Shown here in pieces: positions 25,913 through 32,737 of a stretch of 52,202 nt of DNA. Where the stretch lies: NCBI GenBank assembly GCA_902774925.1, contig CACYKE010000024.1, positions 1 through 52,202 of the forward strand, written 5' to 3'. A program made the position numbers and the translations under genes. Position 1 is the stretch's first letter; each line of letters opens with the position of its first letter. A model generated the notes under the pieces. The model was given only the letters and a program-made list of their open reading frames with translations, searched no databases and was not told where the DNA came from. The DNA comes from an uncultured Prevotellaceae bacterium (lineage in GTDB: Bacteria > Bacteroidota > Bacteroidia > Bacteroidales > Bacteroidaceae).

Positions 25913-25940
25913 ATCCGTTTAATCCGTGCAATCTGTGGTC
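25911..25940. repeat. AATCCGT word repeat over a gene start
   Basis: Three near-copies of AATCCGTnn (the last AATCTGTgg), starting at the fbp stop codon and running into the first codons of the next gene, where it supplies the candidate GTG starts at 25926 and 25935. Confidence 0.75.
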
Positions 25941-26291
25941 GAAAGAAAATACATCCTCGTCGCGCTTGGCTCTAACTACCATCAGTCTGCTCACATTCGC
26001 TGGGCCTCCCAGCGTCTGTCGTGCCTGCTCTCCGACGCGAAGCTCTCTCGCATCCTTTGGACGCAGGACATTCACGGCACCGGCATCTATTATGCCAACC
26101 GTCTGATGGCTGGTTATACCTCCCTGACTGCCGACGAACTGCAACAGCAGCTCAAGGCCATCGAAACTGAGTCCCGTCGTACGAAGGAGTGCGTTACCAT
26201 CGATCTCGACCTCATGCAATACGGCGACCAGCGCTATCATCTCAACGACTGGCCCCGACCCTATATTAAAAATTTATTGTCCGACATATGA
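25926..26291 (+). CDS. HPPK (FolK)-like protein
   Basis: A 121-aa protein resembling 6-hydroxymethyl-7,8-dihydropterin pyrophosphokinase of folate synthesis. It shows ILVALGSN at the N-terminus, YYANRLMAGYTSL (the FxN region), ELQQQLKAIE and TIDLDLMQYG. It is shorter than typical FolK (about 160 aa), and the RxGRxR/RWGPR catalytic segment is degenerate (SRRTKECV). It starts at GTG within a word repeat. It could be a divergent or non-catalytic paralogue. It overlaps the next gene by 4 nt. Confidence 0.65.
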   Translation: MQSVVERKYILVALGSNYHQSAHIRWASQRLSCLLSDAKLSRILWTQDIHGTGIYYANRLMAGYTSLTADELQQQLKAIETESRRTKECVTIDLDLMQYGDQRYHLNDWPRPYIKNLLSDI

Positions 26292-26674
26292 AAAAATTAC
26301 TTTTATTTGCAACCCTGTTGTTGCTTACCGCTTGTCAAGAAACCCTCGAGGACCGCTGTGCCCGCGAGTGCAAGGAATATACTCAGAAGAAGTGTCCCGT
26401 ACTCGTTACCAACGGTGTCACCCTCGATAGCATGACGTTCGACAAGTCTCGACTCGTCATGACCTATTATTACACCGTCTCAGGTATTCTCGACGACGCC
26501 AAGGCTCTTCGTGAGAATGACGCACGCGGCATGTTGCTCAAGGAGCTCAAGAACACCGCCGCCCTCAAACTCTACAAGGATGCCGGTTACAGTTTCCGCT
26601 ACGTTTACCATTCCACCAAAGAGAAAGGGACGCGCGTCCTTGACACCACCTTCCGCAAGAAGGATTATCAGTAA
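26288..26674 (+). CDS. small lipoprotein
   Basis: A 128-aa protein with a signal peptide and lipobox (LLLTAC, Cys at residue 16), so it is likely anchored in the outer or inner membrane. The mature part carries two further cysteines in CARECKEYTQKKCP. No known domain was recognised. It overlaps the HPPK-like gene (ATGA). Confidence 0.72.
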   Translation: MKKLLLFATLLLLTACQETLEDRCARECKEYTQKKCPVLVTNGVTLDSMTFDKSRLVMTYYYTVSGILDDAKALRENDARGMLLKELKNTAALKLYKDAGYSFRYVYHSTKEKGTRVLDTTFRKKDYQ

Positions 26675-26711
26675 ACAATAAAAAAGAATCATAACTAAAC
26701 TAATTATCAAG

Positions 26712-28223
26712 ATGAAACTAAACTTACTTTATCTGTTCGTGCTGTTGGCATTGCCGTTTGCAACAGCCAGTGCAGCCGACGTGAACATGAAATGGGGTAA
26801 ACCAACCCAGGAAGAAATGCAGATGACCGTGTACGACGCCGAACCGAACGCCGAAGCCGTGGTGCTGTGCCGACTGACCGAAGTGGAATACACGGTGCAG
26901 ACCAACAGTTATCTGGTAGACTATCACGAGAAGATGCGCATCAAGGTGCTGAAGCCCAGCGGTGCACGCTTTGCAAAGGTCGTCGTGCCCTATAAGAAAT
27001 TCATGTCCGTGGGCAACAACATCGGTGGACTGCGCACTTCGTTTGCCACCATTCCGATGAACCGCATGAGCGGTGATTCGTACTTCGGCGAAGAGTCTGG
27101 TTCGATGTCGGAAAGTGTCTTCGGTACCGATGCCGACGAGAATGTGGAGAATGTCAAGGCTACAGCCTTCAATCTGGAAGGCAGCAAGGTTGCGAAGACA
27201 AGCATGAAGAAGAGCAGCATCGCAACGAAGCAGATTGACGAACATAACTATCAGTTGGAGTTTACCGTGCCGAACGTGAAGGAAGGTACGGTGATTGAAT
27301 ACGAATACACCATCCACAGCCAGATTTTCTGGGAACTGCACGACTGGTATGCTCAGTGGGAAATCCCTGTGGTTTTTGCCAAGCTGGACATGAATATTCC
27401 GAACTATCTCATCTTCAACATCGAAGACCACGGCATCCAGCGACTGACCTACACCTGTACGCAGGGAAGCATGACATATAAGGTGGAGAGCGACCCGCTG
27501 GCAAAGCCCATGACGGTAAATACCAACCACTACATCTACATTGGCCGCGACCTGATGGGCATGCCGAAGGACGATTCTACATGGAACGTTCAAGACAACT
27601 GGGCCGGCATCACCGCCGAACTGAAAACCTACCGTCTGCGTGGCATGAGCCAGATGGATTTTGCCAAGACGTGGGACCAGATAGACGAAATGATACTGAC
27701 GTCGGACGATTTGGGCATTCACCTAAATGACCATAGTCCGCTGGCCGACGAGCTGAAGGCAGCAAAGATTGACGAGATCACCGACCTGCGCGAGCGTGCG
27801 GCAGCAGTGTATAAGCTGGTCATGAGCAAGGTAAAATGGAATGGCAAATACACACTGAGCCCTGCGGAAACCTCAGAGACGCTAAAGAAAGGTGAAGGTT
27901 CGAATGCCGACATCAACCTGCTGCTCATCCAGTCGATGAATACCGTAGGATTGACTACCGCACCCGTTGTACTTAGAACGCGCGACCTGGGAATGCTGCC
28001 CTATAATTTCCCGTCGTTTACCAAACTCTCAACGTTCATCGTGGCTGTCATCATGCCGTCGGGCGGCAACCTCTACCTCGACGCATCAAACAAAAACGGC
28101 AGGATCAATAAGTTGCCTGAGGTGATGCTGGTGGAAAGGGCACGACTCGTGAGAAAGGACAAGAAGAGCTCATGGGTAAACCTGCAGAAAATATTCTCAA
28201 AGAATCAGGGGGCTTCAAATTGA
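26712..28223 (+). CDS. DUF3857 / transglutaminase-like exported protein
   Basis: A 503-aa protein with an N-terminal signal peptide (LYLFVLLALPFATASAA). Residues about 60-230 match DUF3857 (YHEKMRIKVLKPSGARFAKV). A transglutaminase-like core follows (AAAVYKLVMSKVKWNGKY), with the Cys position replaced (KKGEGSNADINLLL), so it is probably not catalytic. Family members usually continue another 130-150 residues after the RLVRKDK segment; here the protein ends shortly after it. Its stop codon lies inside a terminator hairpin. Confidence 0.78.
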   Translation: MKLNLLYLFVLLALPFATASAADVNMKWGKPTQEEMQMTVYDAEPNAEAVVLCRLTEVEYTVQTNSYLVDYHEKMRIKVLKPSGARFAKVVVPYKKFMSVGNNIGGLRTSFATIPMNRMSGDSYFGEESGSMSESVFGTDADENVENVKATAFNLEGSKVAKTSMKKSSIATKQIDEHNYQLEFTVPNVKEGTVIEYEYTIHSQIFWELHDWYAQWEIPVVFAKLDMNIPNYLIFNIEDHGIQRLTYTCTQGSMTYKVESDPLAKPMTVNTNHYIYIGRDLMGMPKDDSTWNVQDNWAGITAELKTYRLRGMSQMDFAKTWDQIDEMILTSDDLGIHLNDHSPLADELKAAKIDEITDLRERAAAVYKLVMSKVKWNGKYTLSPAETSETLKKGEGSNADINLLLIQSMNTVGLTTAPVVLRTRDLGMLPYNFPSFTKLSTFIVAVIMPSGGNLYLDASNKNGRINKLPEVMLVERARLVRKDKKSSWVNLQKIFSKNQGASN

Positions 28224-28240
28224 GCCCCCTGAATTTTTAT
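28205..28240 (+). terminator. terminator shared by convergent genes
   Basis: TCAGGGGGCT (28205-28214) pairs perfectly with AGCCCCCTGA (28223-28232), loop 8 nt, followed by ATTTTTATTTCTT on the plus strand. The stem is symmetrical, so it may also serve the minus-strand gene ending at 28237. Confidence 0.9.
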
Positions 28241-30333
28241 TTCTTGTTGTAAGCGTTGAGGAACGTATCGTACTCGTCACAACGACTGACGTAGCGTGCG
28301 GTACCGGCAGGATTCTGACGTTCAAATTCTACGAGACTGGCAAAGGCTTTCCATTGCGAGTTCTTACGCTGGGGAACGCGGTCGAATTCGGCCTTGTCGC
28401 TGTTCCATTCCATCGAACACCACAATCCCTGGGGTTGCAGTTCACCATAGCTCAGGGCAAAGAGTGCGCGCTCCTTCAGCTGCGGGTCAGTGGTTTTGGC
28501 GGCCTCACGGAGGTAATCCAAAGCACGTGCTGCAAGGTCCACTTCGTTGGGTTCAACCTCATCGCAACCCGGACTCTTCGCATCACGCATGATAAACCAG
28601 CAGTCACCTGAGAAGTTGGCCTGCGCGTAACGCACGGCGAGGTCGTAGCAACGCTGATAGCGCGACTTGTCCTGCAGCATGTTCATGCCGTATTCCAACT
28701 GTTGCATCTGCTTGGCAAATACCAGCTTGGGATTCTCGCGGAGTGTGCGGGCACCCTCGCTATAGTACTCGGCATCACGCAGGAACTGACGCTCAATCCA
28801 CGGCTCGACATTGGTCCTGCGCAGGGCGGCATAGAGCGAGTAACCCTTGTTCTGATAAAAGGCAACAGGCACCTTCGAAAGCCACTCGATGGCCTTGTCC
28901 CACTGACATAGGCGCAGGTATTTCGTGCCGATGAGGTCGTTGTATTCGTTCTCGGCGTTGGCTTCGTCCTCTTGCGGCTGCTGACGGATGGCATTCTTCA
29001 GGAAACGGTCCATCTCGGTCTTGGGAGCAGCGGTGAGGTAGGCATTATACTGCTGCACGTTGGCAATCGTTGTGGTGTCGAGATATGTATTATAGCCACC
29101 ATAACCCTCCACCTTATAGAGCGCCACGGTAACCTCCGGACAAGCGGTCTTATACTTGTCGGCCATCACCTGCTGGACAATACGGTCAAAGGCATTGTCG
29201 TAATACGAACTGCGCTCGTAGTAGTTGGTCACGGGACGCGGATTGGCGCGGTTACCCTTGTTGTAAAGCCACTGCATCTCAGTGCCTGCCCAGTTGTCGA
29301 AGTCGTTATTCTGCTTGCGCTGGAAACCCTCGATATACAGTCGGATGACGCGCGCACAGTCTTTCATACGTTCGCTACCCTCCATCGTGACAGCCTTCTG
29401 GATATCTGCCTGAGCCTGCTTCTTGTCGCCAAACATAAATTCGAGCAACGCCTGAGCGGTCTGCCACATAGCGGGAACATCTGTCTTCTGCTCGCTGACG
29501 GCACGCTTACACAGACCTATCATCTGCTGGGCCTCGGCCTTGGTGATGTCACGGATAAACAGCTTGCCACCGAATCCATCGAACTTGACGGCATCGTCGG
29601 CCTCCTGGGCATTGTTGACGAAGTCCTGCAACAGGAACGGCAACACGCGCGCCTTGGGATTGGCATTGTACACCTCGTTGATGGCAACATAGGAACGACG
29701 CTTGTAGTAGATGGTCATCAGACTGCGGTAGTCGCCTTGTTCCACGAAGATGTTGACGCCATCTTCCGTTCGTCCGGTCTTATAGAGCGCACCAGCATAG
29801 ATGTTCTGCATCATGTCCTTATAGACGCTGTTGATGTACTGGCTGGCAGTCTCTTCCCAGAACTTCACGTTTTCGGCATGATTCCCCAGCAGCATGTTCG
29901 TACGCATATACAACAGACCGTGCTGACTGCGCAGACGCGTGCGCAACTTCGTGTTGGCATAGGCGCGGATAGCCTCCAGCGTCGTACGGCGCTTGGCCAG
30001 TTCCTCCTTGGTGGGATAGTTCCACTGGTCGCCCTGCACGTCGTCGCAAACCTTCAGGTAACGCGCCAGCTGGTGGACGTAGCTCTGCATGAGGGCGTCG
30101 TTCTTCTGCTTGGCCACCTCGGTCACCTTCTCCTCGCTGAACCAAAACCAGTCGTCTTCGCCCAAGCCCATATACACCTTCCAGTTGTTGCTGGTGATGC
30201 GCTCCATGCGATAGGCAAAGTCGTCGTTGTCGTAAAGGTTAAACAAATAATAGTTGAACGTCCCGATACCGGCACAGGCCAGCATGGGCAGCGACACAAC
30301 GGTCAACAAACTAATGATGATAAATTTCTTCAT
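28237..30333 (-). CDS. exported helical-repeat (TPR-like) protein, function unknown
   Basis: A 698-aa protein with an N-terminal signal sequence (FIIISLLTVVSLPMLACAG); the Cys could make it a lipoprotein, though the lipobox is weak. The rest is rich in aromatic-spaced helices resembling tetratricopeptide repeats (for example LYKTGRTEDGVNIFVEQGDY). No catalytic motif was found. It overlaps the upstream lipoprotein gene by 22 nt, so the two are coexpressed. Confidence 0.65.
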   Translation of the reverse strand: MKKFIIISLLTVVSLPMLACAGIGTFNYYLFNLYDNDDFAYRMERITSNNWKVYMGLGEDDWFWFSEEKVTEVAKQKNDALMQSYVHQLARYLKVCDDVQGDQWNYPTKEELAKRRTTLEAIRAYANTKLRTRLRSQHGLLYMRTNMLLGNHAENVKFWEETASQYINSVYKDMMQNIYAGALYKTGRTEDGVNIFVEQGDYRSLMTIYYKRRSYVAINEVYNANPKARVLPFLLQDFVNNAQEADDAVKFDGFGGKLFIRDITKAEAQQMIGLCKRAVSEQKTDVPAMWQTAQALLEFMFGDKKQAQADIQKAVTMEGSERMKDCARVIRLYIEGFQRKQNNDFDNWAGTEMQWLYNKGNRANPRPVTNYYERSSYYDNAFDRIVQQVMADKYKTACPEVTVALYKVEGYGGYNTYLDTTTIANVQQYNAYLTAAPKTEMDRFLKNAIRQQPQEDEANAENEYNDLIGTKYLRLCQWDKAIEWLSKVPVAFYQNKGYSLYAALRRTNVEPWIERQFLRDAEYYSEGARTLRENPKLVFAKQMQQLEYGMNMLQDKSRYQRCYDLAVRYAQANFSGDCWFIMRDAKSPGCDEVEPNEVDLAARALDYLREAAKTTDPQLKERALFALSYGELQPQGLWCSMEWNSDKAEFDRVPQRKNSQWKAFASLVEFERQNPAGTARYVSRCDEYDTFLNAYNKK

Positions 30334-31180
30334 AGGTCTCTGGTTTATATCTGTTAATATTCTCTTTGTCTAAATGATAGGTAATGATGGCTGCCGAGAG
30401 CGCCGGACGTTCCTCTTCGACGGCATGTTTCACCCGCAGGATTTCGTCGGCTTCCACCGTGTGTTCCACGTTGACGGCATGAATGGTGCGCAACCAGCTG
30501 AACACGGGATAAGCAGCCGCCAACGGCAGCGGATAGTCGCTAAGGTGGCGCAAATATGGCTTCACGTCACGCAGGTCGAGAATGGGGTTGCGCTCATCAA
30601 ACTTGTTGGGATCACCCGTATTGTAAATCATCAGCACACCGTAGTCCACCCTCGGTGCCGACATCGACAGTTGGTGCAGACGGATGGTCGTCGACACCCT
30701 CCCACCCCACGCACTGCGCACGGAGTCGAGGAATTCGTAATATGTGCGGCGGCTCTTGGCCGTATAGTCACAGTCTATCTGAATCTCACGGACGCCGGCA
30801 ATGTCGTTGGTTTCGTTCATCTGACGGATTCGTCTAACCAGCTTCTCTGCCAACCCCTTGTGCCAGCGATGCATGCAATCCTCGGTAATATAGACTGTAG
30901 GGATGATTTCCACGCCCTCGGGAATGCTGTCGCTAAACGTCATCGTCGCATTAGGCACAGGCCCCGTGGCGGTATCGTTCTGCACCACGTCGAAATAGCG
31001 ACAGTACACCTTTTTAATGTCATACGTCCGCAGGAATGCCCGTTCCGTGGAGTCTATCCGCAGGTCAGTACGCCAATAGTACACGGAGTTGCCAGGCTCC
31101 ATGTCCTTGTCCGGCTGCCGACTGCAGGCCGTAAGCCCCATCAACAGCAACAATCCGTAACAAAGAATACGACGAATCAT
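30311..31180 (-). CDS. lipoprotein with possible TIM-barrel hydrolase-like fold
   Basis: A 289-aa protein with signal peptide and lipobox (LLLLMGLTAC). The mature part has segments such as EGVEIIPTVYITEDC, REIQIDCDYTAKSR and STTIRLHQLS, which resemble barrel strands of DUF3142-like, glycosidase-related proteins; this is a tentative call. The start at 31180 was chosen over the upstream codon at 31216 because the upstream stretch is a terminator/promoter repeat rather than coding sequence. It forms an operon with the TPR-like gene. Confidence 0.6.
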   Translation of the reverse strand: MIRRILCYGLLLLMGLTACSRQPDKDMEPGNSVYYWRTDLRIDSTERAFLRTYDIKKVYCRYFDVVQNDTATGPVPNATMTFSDSIPEGVEIIPTVYITEDCMHRWHKGLAEKLVRRIRQMNETNDIAGVREIQIDCDYTAKSRRTYYEFLDSVRSAWGGRVSTTIRLHQLSMSAPRVDYGVLMIYNTGDPNKFDERNPILDLRDVKPYLRHLSDYPLPLAAAYPVFSWLRTIHAVNVEHTVEADEILRVKHAVEEERPALSAAIITYHLDKENINRYKPETYEEIYHH

Positions 31181-31185
31181 GGCCG

Positions 31186-31193
31186 CGAAGGTA
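31186..31193 (-). promoter_or_regulatory. -7 box (TACCTTCG) of the lipoprotein gene
   Basis: Minus-strand TACCTTCG (one mismatch to TAnnTTTG), 5 nt before the ATG at 31180, implying a leaderless or nearly leaderless mRNA. Confidence 0.5.
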
Positions 31194-31204
31194 CGAAAAA
31201 AATC

Positions 31205-31239
31205 CGAGCCCACCAAACGATGGACCCGATTTTTTTTTG
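31205..31239. terminator. hairpin of the terminator-promoter repeat, copy 1
   Basis: CGAGCCCA (31205-31212) and TGGACCCG (31221-31228) form an 8-bp stem with two G:U pairs. T-runs flank it on both strands (ATTTTTTTTT after 31229 on plus, GATTTTTTT on minus). A second copy lies at 42490-42521. Confidence 0.7.
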
Positions 31240-31291
31240 TTTTACTCGCCGGACTCGCCTACCCTTTCATCTTCCCTCAGCCATCATTAAT

Positions 31292-31440
31292 GTCACTCAC
31301 CAGTCCCTATGCCATGTTTTTTTTCAAACTTCTTGTTATTCGGACAAATCAGATTAAGGAAGGGGTACTTTATGTATCGTGACGGCGTGAAGAAAAAACT
31401 ATCAGATTACGCAGAATAGTTACCGTCACTCACCAGTCCC
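31292..31440. repeat. 16-bp direct repeat GTCACTCACCAGTCCC
   Basis: Exact copies at 31292-31307 and 31425-31440. The second copy is preceded by a nested inverted repeat: GTGACGG (31379-31385) with CCGTCAC (31423-31429), and AACTAT with ATAGTT inside. The stretch 31240-31453 has no convincing gene. Confidence 0.6.
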
Positions 31441-31453
31441 CTTGGCACTGTGA

Positions 31454-31582
31454 TTAATGTTTCTTAAGGCACATAGTTAATATAGCCCCAATGATGACTA
31501 CTGGGAAGAACCACCACGGCGTTATACACGCAGCAAGGATAATAATAAACAATGCCAATATGATTAAACCTGGTGTAAACAT
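31454..31582 (-). CDS. 42-aa hydrophobic small protein
   Basis: ATG at 31582 opens a 42-codon frame: MFTPGLIILALFIIILAACI, then TPWWFFPVVIIGAILTMCLK and KH. It forms two hydrophobic helices split by a Pro-Trp-Trp turn with a basic end, typical of a small membrane protein. There is no clear Shine-Dalgarno, which is common in Bacteroidetes. It lies 34 nt downstream of vsr on the same strand. I do not recognise it; a chance frame cannot be excluded. Confidence 0.45.
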   Translation of the reverse strand: MFTPGLIILALFIIILAACITPWWFFPVVIIGAILTMCLKKH

Positions 31583-31616
31583 CGTTATGTTTTGTTTTTA
31601 GTTTCTATCTTCGTTA

Positions 31617-32246
31617 TTATTCTTCTGCTGCCATTGGCATCTGCATATCCTCTTCCTCCAATTGGGGATATGGAACACTCTTGGCTCCATGATCCTGCAA
31701 CCATATATGGTTCAACGTGAAGGCTAATGACTCCAACGTTTCTTCGCGTTTCGATGGTTTCAACTCACACTCCCAAACGGTGATGCAATGCCACCCCATT
31801 TCTGCCAACTTACGCTGCTCTTCTTTATCGCGTTCCTTGTTCCTGCGGATCTTCGCCACCCAGAACTCCCTGTTCGTCTTTGGAATCTTGCAACACTCCG
31901 AACTCTCAATCACATCTTCCATCTTCCCTCTGACATCTTCCATCCGTGACTCTGTCACGTTGTGTCCATGCCAAAAGCATCCGTTGATAAAGATGCAAGT
32001 CCTGTATTTCCTCAGCACCAAGTCCGGATGGCCAGGCAACCGTTTATGGTTCAACCTGAATCTGAATCCCCTACTCCACAGCCCACGACGCACAATCATC
32101 TCCGGCTTCGTGTCCTTCGAGCGGATTGCTGCCATGTTGGCTGATCGCCGAGCCTGCTCACGCTCGGCAGAGCTGATGCAAGCATCGCTCTGCTCTTGCT
32201 TAATCGCAGCCTTGTCATGTCGTTGTTGTGGAGTTAGTTTATCCAT
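31617..32246 (-). CDS. vsr: very short patch repair endonuclease with two in-frame inserts
   Basis: Nicks next to T:G mismatches that arise by deamination of 5-methylcytosine at Dcm-type sites. The Vsr core is intact: MAAIRSKDTKPEMIVRRGLW, LPGHPDLVLRKY (catalytic Asp), CIFINGCFWHGH (His), KTNREFWVAKIRRNKERD and VWECEL. At 209 aa it is longer than usual (about 140-150). Residues about 12-36 come from a REP-like hairpin (32147-32210), and about 20 residues after FWHGH come from an AAGATG repeat (31911-31958). A C-terminal acidic tail is also extra. It is one base after the NDT-like gene. Confidence 0.9.
   Translation of the reverse strand: MDKLTPQQRHDKAAIKQEQSDACISSAEREQARRSANMAAIRSKDTKPEMIVRRGLWSRGFRFRLNHKRLPGHPDLVLRKYRTCIFINGCFWHGHNVTESRMEDVRGKMEDVIESSECCKIPKTNREFWVAKIRRNKERDKEEQRKLAEMGWHCITVWECELKPSKREETLESLAFTLNHIWLQDHGAKSVPYPQLEEEDMQMPMAAEE
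31911..31958. repeat. AAGATG word repeat plus small hairpin inside vsr
   Basis: On the minus strand three copies of GGAAGATG occur in 34 nt (31911-31944), flanked by the palindrome GTGACtctGTCAC (31946-31958). It is read in frame as an insert between the HGH motif and the PKTNREFW block. Confidence 0.75.
32147..32210. repeat. REP-like double hairpin, copy inside vsr
   Basis: Hairpin 1 is GCCGAGC/GCTCGGC (32147-32168). Hairpin 2 is GCAGAGC-t-GATGC-AA-GCATC-GCTCTGC (32167-32193). It is followed by GCTTAATCGCAGC (32198-32210). The same framework with a different but still complementary outer stem occurs at 42551-42603. Confidence 0.8.
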
Positions 32247-32247
32247 A

Positions 32248-32676
32248 TCACTTCAATGCATCTATAAGTTCGTCCATTGAGCAACAAACCTTATCGAACA
32301 ACTTGTACATCAGTTCTGGTTCTTGTTTCTCTGGAATATAGGCAATCGTCAATTTCCCTTGCCCAGCAAACCATCCAGCCTCTGTATGAGCACTACGCCC
32401 ACAAGGCAACACCAGCACACACGTATCGCAAGCCTCCATAGCCTCGATGTCGTTCTTGAACTGCTTAACAGCCTTGGGATGCATCAGGTGATCCCTATAT
32501 TCCTCAGGCGTCCATTCCATAAAGCAAGGATCCACATTGCCCCACTTAAATCCTGGGTCGCCCGATGGCGGATTACGGAAGTCATAAACATCATGTCCCG
32601 CTGCCCTCAACTTAGCGACAACATCTGGATAATAAACGTTCCGCCAGCTGCTTGCTACGTATATCTTTCGTTTCAT
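32248..32676 (-). CDS. nucleoside 2-deoxyribosyltransferase-like protein
   Basis: A 142-aa Rossmann-like protein. KRKIYVASSWRN at the N-terminus and TCVLVLPCGRSAHTEAGWFA (the Ser/His/Glu loop) match the nucleoside deoxyribosyltransferase superfamily, which cleaves N-glycosidic bonds of nucleosides and includes phage and defence-associated members. The start at 32676 was preferred to 32781 because the -7 box lies at 32682-32689 and the extension overlaps the McrC-like gene. It is translationally close to vsr (1-nt gap). Substrate unknown. Confidence 0.75.
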   Translation of the reverse strand: MKRKIYVASSWRNVYYPDVVAKLRAAGHDVYDFRNPPSGDPGFKWGNVDPCFMEWTPEEYRDHLMHPKAVKQFKNDIEAMEACDTCVLVLPCGRSAHTEAGWFAGQGKLTIAYIPEKQEPELMYKLFDKVCCSMDELIDALK

Positions 32677-32681
32677 GAGTG

Positions 32682-32689
32682 CAAAGATA
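32682..32689 (-). promoter_or_regulatory. -7 box (TATCTTTG) for NDT-like/vsr
   Basis: Minus-strand TATCTTTG with a TTG 23 nt upstream (32713-32715). It ends 5 nt before the ATG at 32676, predicting a leaderless transcript separate from the restriction genes. Confidence 0.55.
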
Positions 32690-32737
32690 CGAATTATTTT
32701 TGAAAGAGTACACAACGAGACGGTTCTTTTTGTGTAC

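Noticed and set aside
28972-30357. 461-codon plus-strand frame opposite the TPR-like gene
   Set aside because: The minus-strand frame has a signal peptide, operon overlap and a terminator; the plus frame has none of these.
31240-31453. Transfer RNA or attachment site next to the island
   Set aside because: No cloverleaf or tRNA-like sequence could be found on either strand; only short repeats are present.
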